A DNA stretch of 64,000 bases. It comes from JAYZDK01 sp964604165 (lineage in GTDB: Bacteria > Myxococcota_A > UBA796 > CAJQPC01). The stretch covers positions 62,001 to 126,000 of the forward strand of contig CAZRYF010000002.1 in assembly GCA_964604165.1 (NCBI GenBank), in the 5' to 3' direction. The notes under the pieces are model-generated. The model was not told the DNA's origin. It worked only from the letters and a program-made list of their open reading frames with translations, and did not search any database. The stretch's first letter is position 1. Each line of letters begins with the position of its first letter. Position numbers and translations under genes: made by a program. Positions 1-10,432 of this stretch are shown here, piece after piece.

Positions 1-224
1 CGGGCGCCGACCGGGTCGCTCAAGACCTCGACTCCCATGACGGCCACAGAACCGGCGGTGGGGGCCAAGAAGCCCGTCAGGATCTTCATGATGGTGCTCT
101 TGCCGGCACCATTGGGACCGAGAAGCCCCACGACCTCGCCAGGCTCCACGAGGAAGTCCACACCCTGAAGGGCTGCGTGTCGCCCGTAGTACCGGGTCAT
201 TCCTGCCACATCAATCGCTGCCAT
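1..224 (-). CDS. ABC transporter ATP-binding protein, N-terminal part
   Basis: This is the first ~74 residues of an ABC-type ATPase; the rest lies outside the window. The translation starts MAAIDVAGMTRYYGRHAAL and contains a complete Walker A motif, GPNGAGKST, near residue 40, followed by the usual KILTGFLAPTAG stretch. Such proteins energise export or gliding-type (CcmA/NatA-like) ABC transporters at the inner membrane. The permease is not visible. It diverges from the histidine kinase at 273, leaving a 48-bp intergenic region. The family is certain; substrate and subfamily cannot be judged from this fragment. Confidence 0.9.
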   Translation of the reverse strand, partial: MAAIDVAGMTRYYGRHAALQGVDFLVEPGEVVGLLGPNGAGKSTIMKILTGFLAPTAGSVAVMGVEVLSDPVGA

Positions 225-272
225 GAAGGGGGTGTATCCGACTGCCTGAGGACGCGATAGGCTCGGTGCAAC

Positions 273-1841
273 ATGCGCGTGCTTGAAGTCACAAGAGGAC
301 CGACAAGCTCGATCCCCTGGTCCGAGGGGGTGGAAGTCCAGTGCGTCCAGGGGCTGGTGGAGGCGGGGCACGCCCTGGTCGATGGGGAGTTCGATGTATT
401 GGCCCTGCACGCGGAGGCGGCAGATCCCGGGTTGATGGCCCAGGTGAGCGCCGTGCCGGTGGTGGTGGTGGCGTCCGACATGTCTACGACCGAGGCGGTG
501 GCCCTGATGAAGCTGGGCGCGGCCGACGTGGTGGAACCGGGTGAGTGCGAGACGGCCTGCATCGCAGCGCGGCGACCAGGGGACGAAGAACTGGATCTGG
601 CGGGCTTGAGCGCCGAGGGCACCTGGCTGCTGCATGCGGATCTGATTGAGCGGGAGAAGCTGGCGACCGTGGGGCAGCTGGCGACAGGGCTGGCCCATGC
701 GATCAACAACCCCTCGGCCTACGTGGTGGCCAACCTCAACGAGCTGGGGGTCTGTCTCTCGGAGGTACATGCCCTGCTGGATCTTGCCCTCAAGGAGGCC
801 CGGGCCCACGGCAATCCCGAGGTTGCAGAAGAGTTGGACGACCTGGAACGGGCCGCCATGTACCCTGGGGGCCTGGTCGAGATGAAGGAGATGGTGGAGG
901 AATGCCTGGACGGCATGCGCCGAATCACCGGCATCGTGAACTCCTTGCAGGGGTTTCGGGACGACTCGGAGGCGCCACGGCCGGTGGATGTGCCACGGGC
1001 CATTGAAACCGCCATGAAACTGGCGGAGAACGAGGGGCGCGGGCGAGGGAAGATTGAGACCGACCTGGCGACGTGCCCACGGGTGATGGCATCACCCGCC
1101 CGCCTGTCCCAGGTGTTCTTTGACTTGATCTCCAACGCAATTCAGTCCTTTGACCCCCAAGAGCCCGGGGAACACCGGGTGGCGATTTCATGCGCCACTG
1201 CCGGCGAAGAGGTCCAGGTGCGGGTGGAGGACAACGGACGTGGAATCCCCGCGGCGCTTCTTCCCCGGATCTGGGACCCCTTTTTCACGATCCAGGAGGG
1301 ACACGGCGCTCTGGGGCTGGGCTTGTCCATTTGCCGGGACATCGTGCACCGATACGGCGGGGAGCTGGAGATTGAGAGTGAGGAAGGGGTGGGCACCACC
1401 GTGCGAGTGCGTCTGCCTGTGCCTCCCGAGCTTGTTCAAGAAGAGAGGGTGGCCGCCCCCGGGGACGACCCGATTCTGGGGGCAACCATCCTGCTGGTGG
1501 ACGACGAGCCAGCGATTCTTCGCTCCATTCGACGGGTGTTGCGCCAGGCCAAGGATGTCCGCACCGCCAGCAGCGGCCGGGAAGCCCTCGCGATCCTGGA
1601 AGAAGGCCCAGTGCCGGACCTGATTCTATGCGACTTGTCCATGGACGACATTTCGGGCGCCGAGCTGCACCACCGCCTCTGCGAACACTACCCCGAGGCT
1701 GCAAAACGACTGTGGTTCCTGTCCGGGGGCGCGATCACCGCCCATGTGCGGGACTTTGCCGAGCGCCACGCGGATCGGGTGCTGGAAAAGCCCTTTGATC
1801 CAGAAGTGCTGCGGGAGCGACTCCGAAAGGCCCTGGGCTAA
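273..1841 (+). CDS. Hybrid sensor histidine kinase with C-terminal receiver domain
   Basis: A 522-residue soluble two-component protein. Residues 1-95 resemble a receiver-like fold without a clear acceptor site. A dimerisation/phosphoacceptor domain follows, with the likely phospho-His at 142 in GLAHAINNP; most relatives have HEINNP, so the Glu after the His is replaced by Ala. The HATPase domain covers about 265-385, with the N-box FDLISNAIQS, DNGRGIP, and GLGLSICRDIV. A receiver domain covers about 404-522, with acidic residues in LLVDDEP, the expected phospho-Asp 454 in ILCDLSM, and the conserved Lys in LEKPFDP. No membrane segment is seen, so the sensor is cytoplasmic. Loss of the H-box acid may lower kinase or phosphatase activity (inference). 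Confidence 0.93.
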   Translation: MRVLEVTRGPTSSIPWSEGVEVQCVQGLVEAGHALVDGEFDVLALHAEAADPGLMAQVSAVPVVVVASDMSTTEAVALMKLGAADVVEPGECETACIAARRPGDEELDLAGLSAEGTWLLHADLIEREKLATVGQLATGLAHAINNPSAYVVANLNELGVCLSEVHALLDLALKEARAHGNPEVAEELDDLERAAMYPGGLVEMKEMVEECLDGMRRITGIVNSLQGFRDDSEAPRPVDVPRAIETAMKLAENEGRGRGKIETDLATCPRVMASPARLSQVFFDLISNAIQSFDPQEPGEHRVAISCATAGEEVQVRVEDNGRGIPAALLPRIWDPFFTIQEGHGALGLGLSICRDIVHRYGGELEIESEEGVGTTVRVRLPVPPELVQEERVAAPGDDPILGATILLVDDEPAILRSIRRVLRQAKDVRTASSGREALAILEEGPVPDLILCDLSMDDISGAELHHRLCEHYPEAAKRLWFLSGGAITAHVRDFAERHADRVLEKPFDPEVLRERLRKALG

Positions 1842-1920
1842 GGCCGAACAGGCTAGACATTCCTTTGTCCGACGGCCCCCGAGGGGTGGGTGCTATCGTT
1901 TCGCCAATCTCGAGGTACCC

Positions 1921-2721
1921 ATGCGCCTTCTCTGGCTGGTGATTCCCCTCTCGGCAGGCTGTGCAAGCAGCAGCGCCTCCTTGAAAGCCTATGACGGCGA
2001 GCTTTCCGACACCGGACTCTTGGAGGAGGAAGAAGAGGACTTTTCCATGTGGGAAGGTGCCACCCTGGAGGTGCTGTCCCCTGAGTCTGGGGGGTTTCTA
2101 CCCTGGGAGGAGGAGGCACGCTTTGAGGCGGTGATCACCAACGCAGACGGCGAGACCATGGAGTTTGAAGACATCCAATGGGGGTCGGACACGGACGATG
2201 TCTGGGGCCCGCTTGGGGGACTCTTCCTGGACGACAAACTTGGCGTGGGGATGCACACCCTGACCGCCACCGCCCACCTGCCCAACGGCGATCGGCTGGT
2301 CTACGCGGTGGGTGGCGTGCGGGTGCAGAGCCGGTATGCAGGGACCTATGCAGGGACCCTGACCATCAACGCTGAAATGGACTCGGGCCAGGGAACCTAC
2401 GCCGTGGGCTGCGCCGGTTCAGCCACCCTGGTAGTGAACGCCACCGGAGAGGCCGTGGAAGGCGAGGCCGGATGCATTCTGTCTCTCCAGGGACAGACGA
2501 TCGAGACCTACTACGTGATGGACCTGGAGAACACCGAGGGCGACCTGCAGGGCAACGCCGCTGTGGACTTCTGGGGGTTTCAGATCCCCATGCCCTTCGC
2601 GGGGGAAGCCAGCACCGAGGGCCACCTGACCGGTGGTTTTGCCTCGAGCATCATGGGCTTTGTGGACCTGGAGGGAGCACTGGAAGCGGAGCGGGTCTCG
2701 CTGGATACGGTGTATCCGTAG
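1921..2721 (+). CDS. Putative lipoprotein of unknown function
   Basis: A 266-residue exported protein. It begins MRLLWLVIPLSAGC, a short hydrophobic leader ending in a lipobox-like Ser-Ala-Gly-Cys, which suggests lipidation at Cys14. An acidic low-complexity patch (LEEEEEDF) follows at about 37-44. The rest looks beta-rich: a PKD/Ig-like stretch at about 55-135, then a second half with Gly/Thr-rich strands. The ATG at 1921 is chosen because it gives the signal sequence; the open frame runs further upstream but inside the kinase gene in another frame. I do not recognise the family. It resembles the many surface lipoproteins of Myxococcota in style only. Confidence 0.8.
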   Translation: MRLLWLVIPLSAGCASSSASLKAYDGELSDTGLLEEEEEDFSMWEGATLEVLSPESGGFLPWEEEARFEAVITNADGETMEFEDIQWGSDTDDVWGPLGGLFLDDKLGVGMHTLTATAHLPNGDRLVYAVGGVRVQSRYAGTYAGTLTINAEMDSGQGTYAVGCAGSATLVVNATGEAVEGEAGCILSLQGQTIETYYVMDLENTEGDLQGNAAVDFWGFQIPMPFAGEASTEGHLTGGFASSIMGFVDLEGALEAERVSLDTVYP

Positions 2722-2740
2722 GGGCCTCGGCGCTCCTCTC

Positions 2741-2820
2741 ACCTCGCCACTTCCGCCGGCACCTCGCCACTTCCGCCGGCACCTCGCCACTTCCGCCGGC
2801 ACCTCGACACTTCCGCAGGG
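2741..2820. repeat. Tandem 20-bp repeat, four copies before a scaffold gap
   Basis: Three exact copies of the unit ACCTCGCCACTTCCGCCGGC stand at 2741, 2761 and 2781, followed by a diverged fourth copy at 2801. One and a half further copies reappear just after the N run (2943-2972). The assembler gap therefore lies inside this array, and its true copy number is unknown. The array lies 19 bp downstream of the lipoprotein stop codon. Confidence 0.9.
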
Positions 2821-2842
2821 GGATACCGCATCTCCCCCTGTT

Positions 2843-2942
2843 NNNNNNNNNNNNNNNNNNNNNNNNNNNNNNNNNNNNNNNNNNNNNNNNNNNNNNNNNN
2901 NNNNNNNNNNNNNNNNNNNNNNNNNNNNNNNNNNNNNNNNNN
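2843..2942. other. Scaffold gap of 100 N
   Basis: Exactly 100 N, the conventional length for a gap of unknown size. The same 20-bp repeat and the same GGGGGATACCGCATC sequence occur on both sides, so a collapsed repeat is the likely cause. Confidence 0.99.
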
Positions 2943-2972
2943 CACTTCCGCCGGCACCTCGACACTTCCGCA

Positions 2973-3078
2973 GGGGGATACCGCATCTCCCCCTGTTTCT
3001 GTCGCATCCGGGCCGGCCAACCTCGCCAACTCCCGGGGGGGATACCGCATCTCCCCCTGTTTCTGTCGCATCCGGGCC
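2973..3078. repeat. Direct repeat of about 42 bp, two full copies plus one partial
   Basis: A unit starting GGGGGATACCGCATCTCCCC and continuing through CTGTTTCTGTCGCATCCGGG occurs at 2973-3014 and 3037-3078, a 64-bp period. The first 24 bases also occur at 2819-2842, just before the gap. Inside each unit GGGGGA and TCCCCC can pair around a 9-base loop, so each copy could form a short hairpin in RNA or single-stranded DNA. Confidence 0.85.
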
Positions 3079-3085
3079 CCGAGGG

Positions 3086-3241
3086 CGGACCGAAGTCCCC
3101 CATCGCAACTTGCGAACACCCGGTTCAGACCGCCCAGCGGTCCGAAGTACCCGATCGGACGCTGCGAACCCCCAGTTCTGTCCGTATAGCGGACCGAAGT
3201 CCCTATTCGCAGCCTGCGAACCCCCAGTTCGGACCGCCCAC
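3086..3241. repeat. Three imperfect 52-bp tandem repeats
   Basis: Copies start at 3086, 3138 and 3190, each opening CGG(A/T)CCGAAGT and containing a (G)CTTGCGAACnCCC(A/G)GTT(C/T)-like core. The spacing is exactly 52 bp, but the copies differ at many positions, so the array is not recent. No open reading frame with coding character covers it. Confidence 0.85.
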
Positions 3242-3449
3242 CTGAAAGTACACCTGCCCTAGCTACCTCCACAGTCATCGAAGGTATGGGCAACCCGCCA
3301 AGGTTGTACTCGGCTGGTCCAAGCGCCTGCCAGGCGCGGCGCCGTCCGTGGCTCATGGGGGGGAGGTTCGAGAGGGGGAGATGGGACTCGGCCCCTGTGA
3401 CCTTGCTCTGCACCGTAGGTGGCTCAAGAGACGGTGCAGGCCTTGATCC
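3242..3449. other. Intergenic stretch with no recognised feature
   Basis: About 208 bp between the 52-bp repeats and the 3' end of the lectin-domain gene. Short open frames cross it, but none has a start, ribosome site or recognisable protein. I see no clear terminator for the minus-strand gene that ends at 3450. Confidence 0.6.
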
Positions 3450-6400
3450 CTACCGCGCCCAAATCCGCATGTTCGTCGCATGGGAACCGCCGCAGACCCA
3501 AGGGGCCGGCGCACTGTTGTTGTCGCAGTGGGAGGTATTCACCTCAGGCAACGCTATCAGGCCCCAGTGGCAACTCGCTTGCCAAGTTGTGGGAAAACTG
3601 GTGCCACTTCCTGAATAGGAACTGTTTGCCGACGCCGCCACCGTGGAACTTGTCCACGAGTACGCGGGCACGCCCGTCCAATACCAACTTTGGGTTCCGG
3701 AACCGCAGTCCACCCGGAATTCCTCGGTTGAGGTAATGGCATTGATGTGGTTCGAGGACAGGTGCCAATGGCTGGTCATGTTCCCTGAACTAGCGTGACT
3801 CAATGCACTTTCGTTGTTCCATGCAGCGAAGTCACCGTTGCCCTGCAGTGCGTTGGCCACCAGGGTCCAACCGCCACCGTCCTCCGTCATGTCGCAGTAG
3901 ACCTGAGACGCCCCAGTCCCATCCGGGTCTATCCAGTAGTTGCCGTCGCCGGTGGAGTGGCCGCCGTCGAGGATTGCTTTGCAAGAGGATGCTGGGCACT
4001 GCAGTGCGGAACCACTGTTGAGTTCAGAGGGAGAGCAGCCTAGTTCGACGACGGCCAGCGCACTTGCTTGATCGCCCGTGCCACAGTTGAATCGGCAGAT
4101 GTAGTCGTTGTTGCCACATGTCACATCATCCCAAGTGCCACCGGGCCTGCCGAAAGGATTTGCGCTCGAGTAGAGTTGTGTACAGGTGCCGCTGTTGTCA
4201 CGGCTAGGTGCATGCCAGTTTTCGTAGGTGACTGAATCGCCGTTGTCCCATGTGGTCCAGGGAGAAACGAGGCCGAGCCAACAGCTGGCGTTGCTTGTCG
4301 TGACATTTGCCGTGCACAATGCGTTTGCGGTGGCGTTGGTCGTTGCGTCCTCGATCCAGGCCAAATGGCCGCCCCGAGACTGACAGTCGGCGGACGCATT
4401 CGAGCGGGAATCTGCCACAAACATCGCGAGGCACTCACTTGCTGAAGCAACAGAAGCTATCGTCGTCGCCACCGCCCCCACCGCCCCCCCATCATCCGGC
4501 GTCACCGCACAAGTCCAGGTCTCCCCCGCATTGGTCTCGGCCCCGGCCACAGTGCTCTCCATCGCCAAATCCGTCACCCCCGTGAACGCCACCCCATCCA
4601 CATCCCAGGCAAAGCCGTAGGTGACGGCATCCCCATCCGCGTCGTCCGAGGCCGTGTCCACGCTACACACCACGTCATCCACGCCGGGTTCGGGGTCGGT
4701 GGGACTGATTGAGATTCCCGGCGCGGTGGGCGGGGTGTTCAGGACCGTGATCGGGTTGGAGGCGACGGCGAGGCCGATCTCTTCGCCGTCATTCGGGGTG
4801 ACCAGGACGTGGACGGTGTCGCCTTTCGCAAAGGCCGTCGCGCCGTCGAGGGTGCTGCCGACCGTGGTCGCGTCCGGCACGCCGCCGATGTACCAGGCGT
4901 GGCCCGCCGTGGGGGTATCGCCCGGGTCGGCGTCGCTCAAGCTGACCGCTGCCACGAGGATCGTGTCGGTGTAGACCTCGGTCGGCGACAGGGTCACTGC
5001 ATCCACCACCGGCGGCGTGTTCACTGCCGTGATGGCCGCTGAGGCGACGTCCGCCCCGTCGTCCGTGCCATCGTTCGGCGTCACCGTGACCGTAATGACG
5101 TCGCCCTTGTCAAAGTAGAGATCGGAAAAGGAGTCAAAAATGCCCGATAGAATCACGACGCCGTTGACCCGCCAGGCATAGGCCAGGGACACCGAGTCGC
5201 CATCGCCGTCCGTACTGCTTCCTACGGAAGGGGTGATCGTGTCCCCCTCCCGCGGGCTCGTAGGAGAAAGCGTCACGCTGGCGATCACCGGCAAGGTGTT
5301 GGACACCACCACCGCCGCCGAGGTCACGGCCGCGCCGTCCTCCTCGCCGTCGTTGGGCGTCACGGAGCAGGCCACCAGCTCGTCCCGGCTGAAGGAAGCC
5401 CCGTCCAGAGTCGCGCTCCCCGCGCCGGCCGCCACCCCGTCCACCGTCCAGGAGAAGACGTACCCCTCCGCATCTCCGTCATCGTCCGCCCACCCCTCCG
5501 GCACACAGGTCACGGTCGTGGCCTCGTAGATCTCCGAGGTGTCCAAAGACGCTCCTGCCAGGGACGGCACACTGTTCAACACGGTGACCGACTCGCTGGT
5601 GACATCCACCCCATTCGCAAAACCATCGTTCGGCGTCACCACCACCGACACGACGCCGTGTTTGTTGAAGAGCGCTCCGGTCAGCGTGGAATCCTCTCCA
5701 GACTGCACCACCGCGCCGTCCACCCACCAGTCAAGATTCAGCGCCACCGTGTCATTGTCGCCATCGGTCGCGGACACGGTCGCGGTGATCGTGTCGGTCT
5801 CATGCGGCTCGGCCGGAGACAGCGTCACGCTGTCCACCACCGGCCCAACGTTCTCGATAGACACGCTTAGCGTCGCGGGCTCACTGTCGGCCTCGTCATC
5901 CTTGGCGATCGCCGACACCGTCCACACCTCCCCCTTCACGGTCTCAAGCGCCGAGAGGCTCGCCCCCTCCACAACCCGCTCCGGATCTCCTTCAACCGTC
6001 CAGGCGTAGGCGAACTCCAACGCATCCCCATCCACATCCGACCCTGTTGCGGTCGCGGTCACATCCGCATCTGACAGCGGCGCGGCGTTGTCCACGCTGA
6101 CCTCCGCCACCGGCGGCGTGTTGCCAATCAACACCTCGCTGGCGACGGGCGGACCGTCCAGTTCCCCATCGGTGGGGGTCACGATCACCTTCCAGACCTC
6201 ACCCTTCGCGGTCTCTGCCGCCGGCACCGTCATGCCCGTGAGATCCGGGCGGCTCACCCCATCCACAAACCAGAAGGCGTTGTAGGAGACCGTGTCCTTG
6301 CGGTTCCCGTCGGACGACTCAGAGAGGAACACCACCTCCAAATCATCGGTGGTGAGCGGCTCCCCGGGGGACAGGGCGATGGTCGCCGGGCCGGGGGGGT

Positions 6401-6491
6401 TGTTGCAGGCCACGAGCACCGCAGCCCCAAGAGTCAGCCAGCGGGTCTTACCCGGTGTGCTTGTGGAGGGGGGGGGGAGGGGGTAAATCAC
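3450..6491 (-). CDS. PKD-repeat lipoprotein with C-type-lectin-like and fibrinogen-like domains
   Basis: A 1013-residue predicted surface lipoprotein. The chosen start is the GTG at 6491, because GGAGG lies 6 bases upstream and the leader then ends in the lipobox VLVAC at about residue 32. Seven Ig/PKD-like repeats of about 90-95 residues follow, with recurring VTPNDG, DGDGD and VxNTPPV motifs. At about 700-820 is a C-type-lectin-like domain (HLAWIED, CWLGLVSPW, ENW, W-D-D-V-T-C, YICRF). The last ~180 residues resemble a fibrinogen-related domain (CDMTEDGGGWTLV, NMRIWAR). Both terminal domains usually bind glycans or acetylated sugars, so adhesion or prey/matrix recognition is inferred. Domain calls are by eye. 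Confidence 0.85.
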   Translation of the reverse strand: MIYPLPPPSTSTPGKTRWLTLGAAVLVACNNPPGPATIALSPGEPLTTDDLEVVFLSESSDGNRKDTVSYNAFWFVDGVSRPDLTGMTVPAAETAKGEVWKVIVTPTDGELDGPPVASEVLIGNTPPVAEVSVDNAAPLSDADVTATATGSDVDGDALEFAYAWTVEGDPERVVEGASLSALETVKGEVWTVSAIAKDDEADSEPATLSVSIENVGPVVDSVTLSPAEPHETDTITATVSATDGDNDTVALNLDWWVDGAVVQSGEDSTLTGALFNKHGVVSVVVTPNDGFANGVDVTSESVTVLNSVPSLAGASLDTSEIYEATTVTCVPEGWADDDGDAEGYVFSWTVDGVAAGAGSATLDGASFSRDELVACSVTPNDGEEDGAAVTSAAVVVSNTLPVIASVTLSPTSPREGDTITPSVGSSTDGDGDSVSLAYAWRVNGVVILSGIFDSFSDLYFDKGDVITVTVTPNDGTDDGADVASAAITAVNTPPVVDAVTLSPTEVYTDTILVAAVSLSDADPGDTPTAGHAWYIGGVPDATTVGSTLDGATAFAKGDTVHVLVTPNDGEEIGLAVASNPITVLNTPPTAPGISISPTDPEPGVDDVVCSVDTASDDADGDAVTYGFAWDVDGVAFTGVTDLAMESTVAGAETNAGETWTCAVTPDDGGAVGAVATTIASVASASECLAMFVADSRSNASADCQSRGGHLAWIEDATTNATANALCTANVTTSNASCWLGLVSPWTTWDNGDSVTYENWHAPSRDNSGTCTQLYSSANPFGRPGGTWDDVTCGNNDYICRFNCGTGDQASALAVVELGCSPSELNSGSALQCPASSCKAILDGGHSTGDGNYWIDPDGTGASQVYCDMTEDGGGWTLVANALQGNGDFAAWNNESALSHASSGNMTSHWHLSSNHINAITSTEEFRVDCGSGTQSWYWTGVPAYSWTSSTVAASANSSYSGSGTSFPTTWQASCHWGLIALPEVNTSHCDNNSAPAPWVCGGSHATNMRIWAR

Positions 6492-6655
6492 GGCATTCCT
6501 CCGTTGCAAATTGCCTTTTCGACGACCCATCAAGAACATCGCCAACCACGCGCCAGGGTCCAGCCATTCTGTCACATCCATTGGGAAAAGCAACGCTACC
6601 CCGGGCGCCCGCCGGCGTTGCCTGGTGTTGCCTCGGCGTGCCTCGTAACGGGAAG

Positions 6656-6686
6656 TTGACCCCCGCGCCATCTACCAGGGTATCCT
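6656..6686 (+). promoter_or_regulatory. Possible sigma-70-type promoter for mntA-hepT
   Basis: TTGACC at 6656-6661 and TATCCT at 6681-6686 are separated by 19 bp, slightly longer than ideal. Transcription would start at about 6693, the A of the mntA ATG, implying a leaderless message. No ribosome-binding site is visible before that ATG, which fits. The match is modest. Confidence 0.35.
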
Positions 6687-6692
6687 CGGGCT

Positions 6693-7007
6693 ATGAGTCC
6701 ACCCATGGAACCGCAGCTGACTGCTCCACGCGAGGCGCTCGCAGCGCTTTGTCGTCACTGGCACATCACACGGCTGTCGCTGTTCGGTTCTGTTGTGAGA
6801 GACGACTTCTGCCTAGATTCGGACGTGGATGTCCTCGTTGAGTTCGACCCCAAGCACATTCCCGACCTGTTGGACATGGAGTGCATCTCTCGGGAGTTGA
6901 GTGGGTTGTTCAAGGGGCGAAACGTGGACCTGGTCACCCCGGGCGGACTACATCCCCGCCTGGCGAAACGGGTTCTTGCAGAGGCGGTCGAGAGATACGC
7001 GGCGTGA
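6693..7007 (+). CDS. mntA: MntA-type nucleotidyltransferase antitoxin
   Basis: A 104-residue minimal nucleotidyltransferase. The signature GS-x10-DxD is intact (GSVVRDDFCLDSDVDVLVEF), giving the two metal-binding Asp residues of the polymerase-beta fold. In type VII (HepT-MntA) toxin-antitoxin systems this protein AMPylates a tyrosine of the HEPN toxin and so neutralises it. The partner begins inside its stop codon (GTGA overlap at 7004-7007), so translation is probably coupled. An internal ATG at 6705 is an alternative start. The role is inferred from the intact motif and the neighbour. Confidence 0.88.
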   Translation: MSPPMEPQLTAPREALAALCRHWHITRLSLFGSVVRDDFCLDSDVDVLVEFDPKHIPDLLDMECISRELSGLFKGRNVDLVTPGGLHPRLAKRVLAEAVERYAA

Positions 7008-7328
7008 CAGCGCGGGCGACAAACGTCCTTCTCGCCGAAATGGTGGATGCTGCCAGGCGGGCAATGTCCTACGCCGACGGCCAAGACGTACAATCCCTCG
7101 GGAAGGATCCAATGCGCCGGGACGCAATGATTCTCCAAGTGCAGATTATCGGAGAAGCTGCCTCACGGGTTGAAACAAGAACCAGGGAGGCCATGCCCGA
7201 AATCCCGTGGGCCGATATCGTGGGCATGAGAAATCGGTTGGTCCACGGCTACTTTGCTGTCGATATAGAGATCTTGTGGAAGACAGTGACCGGGCGGCTT
7301 CCAGAACTGGTGGCCTTGTTGGAGCCAC

Positions 7329-7342
<14 letters not shown>
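7004..7342 (+). CDS. hepT: HepT-type HEPN ribonuclease toxin
   Basis: A 112-residue helical HEPN protein beginning with GTG in a 4-base overlap with mntA. The active-site motif Rx4HxY is intact in MRNRLVHGYF near residue 80; Arg and His form the RNase site, and the Tyr is the residue AMPylated by MntA in characterised systems. The preceding helix (QVQIIGEAASRV) is typical of HepT. Both catalytic halves of the pair are intact, so the module looks functional rather than decayed. The downstream amidohydrolase starts 14 bp inside this gene. Confidence 0.88.
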
Positions 7343-8748
<1,406 letters not shown>

Positions 8749-8773
<25 letters not shown>

Positions 8774-10403
8774 CGCTGGTTCTGGCTCAGGGGCGGCCAA
8801 TTCCATCTCCTGCGGGTTCCAGTCATCTACTGCGCCGCCGGAGGCACCGGCCTTTTTCTTGTTCAGCCAGGAAAAACCAAGCCCACCAAGGGCCAAGACG
8901 CCTCCACTGCCTGTCAAGGTCAGTCCCATACGCTGGCTGGAGACAGCGGCCTCCTTGTTGTTCCAGACTTTCAACATCTCCTCGTCGTTCCCCGCCCCCA
9001 TGGCTTTGATGTAGTCCCCATCCAGCTCCGAAATTCGCGCGGTATCCCCGAGATACCGGTACGTGCCGTAGCCAGCCAAGGCCGCACCAGCCACCGCCAG
9101 GGCCCCGCCCATCTTGGCTCGGCTGCGGAAAACGCCACCCATTTCAAAGTCATGCTCGGCTTGCTGGTGGCCCGACCAGGCATCCACCAGGGCCGCATGG
9201 TTCGAAGCGCCCTTCCAATCCACCGCTGCCCTCCCCGAAACCCCCGCTGCCACCGTGAACTCATCGGTCACGTCCCCCAACAACCGGTGCTTGACGGTCA
9301 GGTCATAGCTGACCGCCGGCAGAGTGCCGAGGGCAAGCTCGGAAACCAACCGAATTCCAAGTGTGGCCTCCATTTCCCCCGCTTCCCACGGCACCTCGAT
9401 GCGCCCCTTGGTTCCCCCACCCTTGGGGGCAAACAAGACCAGGCTTCCGGCCGGCACCCCGTTGAGAGTCATCGAGTTCTGGTCCGACGGCGCTGTCAGC
9501 ACCTCAAAGCCCGCCTCCCCAACCGTCGCACTCCACACCCCACCCACCGCCACCACGTAGTAGTTCCAACCGCGAGTCCAGAGTGACTCGGTCAGCTCCG
9601 AAAGCGCCAGCTGCCGGCTTGCATCCGCCACCCAACCCGGGGCATCCAGCGGAACCGCCTGGGGAATCACCAGGGTGGTGGAGGCGCCCTCTTCCACCTG
9701 GATCTTCAAAGTCAACACCTGATCCCCAAGTACCTGTACCAGGTGGGACCCCGGCAGCACATCCACCGTGCGCCCCTCTCCGGGGATCGCCTTCCCATCC
9801 ACCAGCAAGCTGCCATCCGAGACCGCCGGCACAAGCGACAAGGCCACGCGCTCACTGGTCTCGGCTTCCCCTCTTGCCAGGTTGAAGATGCTCTTACTCC
9901 CCGGGGGAAAGTTCTCATCCCACTCCAGGGTGGGCTCGTAGCCAAACGCCCGGAAATACTCATTCCAGGCCGAGGGTTTGTCCCCCTTGGCGTAGGACAG
10001 GACCCCGCGCAGAAAGTGCATGCGTGCGACTGCGCTGGGTTCCAGGGCCTCTCCGAGACAGGCGAGCGCAGCCTCGGCCTTGGTCAGGCCCGCCAACCCG
10101 CGCTCGTATTCCATGAAGGTGACGTCCTTCTCCGCCCGCTCCATGGCCTCGGTCATCCCCTGCATCACCGTGGGCGCCCCGCCACAAGTACTCACCGAGC
10201 CCTGTCCCAGAATAGTGGGCCCTCGCCCGCCGGTCAGTTGTTCCACCGAGACCGGCGCGAACTCGTGGGCGCCCCTTCCCGTGGCCATGACCACCTGAGC
10301 CGATGGCAACGTTGGGATTGTCACCCACAAACAGGACCGGCTCGGCCGCACGGGCCTCCCCGTGCAAAAGAGCCACAAAAAGCAGGGAAATCACTACGCG
10401 CAT
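8749..10403 (-). CDS. Secreted protein with TPR-like N-terminus and Glu-Pro tail, apparent frameshift
   Basis: The start chosen is ATG at 10403: it has GGAGG 10 bases upstream and gives a clear signal peptide (MRVVISLLFVALLHGEARA, cut before AEP). That frame loses sense at about 10300, where a second frame takes over and stays coding (EQLTGGRGPTILGQGS onward). One extra base, or two missing ones, would explain it. The mature protein has a TPR-like helical segment (AALACLGEALEP, ARMHFLRGVLSYAKGD), PEGA-like beta domains (SLLVDGKAIPGEG), one transmembrane stretch (ALAVAGAALAGYGTYR), a second hydrophobic segment, then EP repeats running into the gap. No stop appears on this side of the repeat. 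A cell-envelope role is inferred. Confidence 0.65.
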
Positions 10404-10432
10404 GCGCCTCGCCTCCAGTCGCCGGGAGTCTA

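Noticed and set aside
2741..3241. CRISPR-like array
   Set aside because: Units are contiguous or period-locked without unique spacers of constant length, and no cas gene is nearby.
2739..3413. Minus-strand open frame across the repeat mosaic
   Set aside because: It exists only because the 20-, 42- and 52-bp repeats lack stops and the N run is translated as X; no start signal or recognisable domain.
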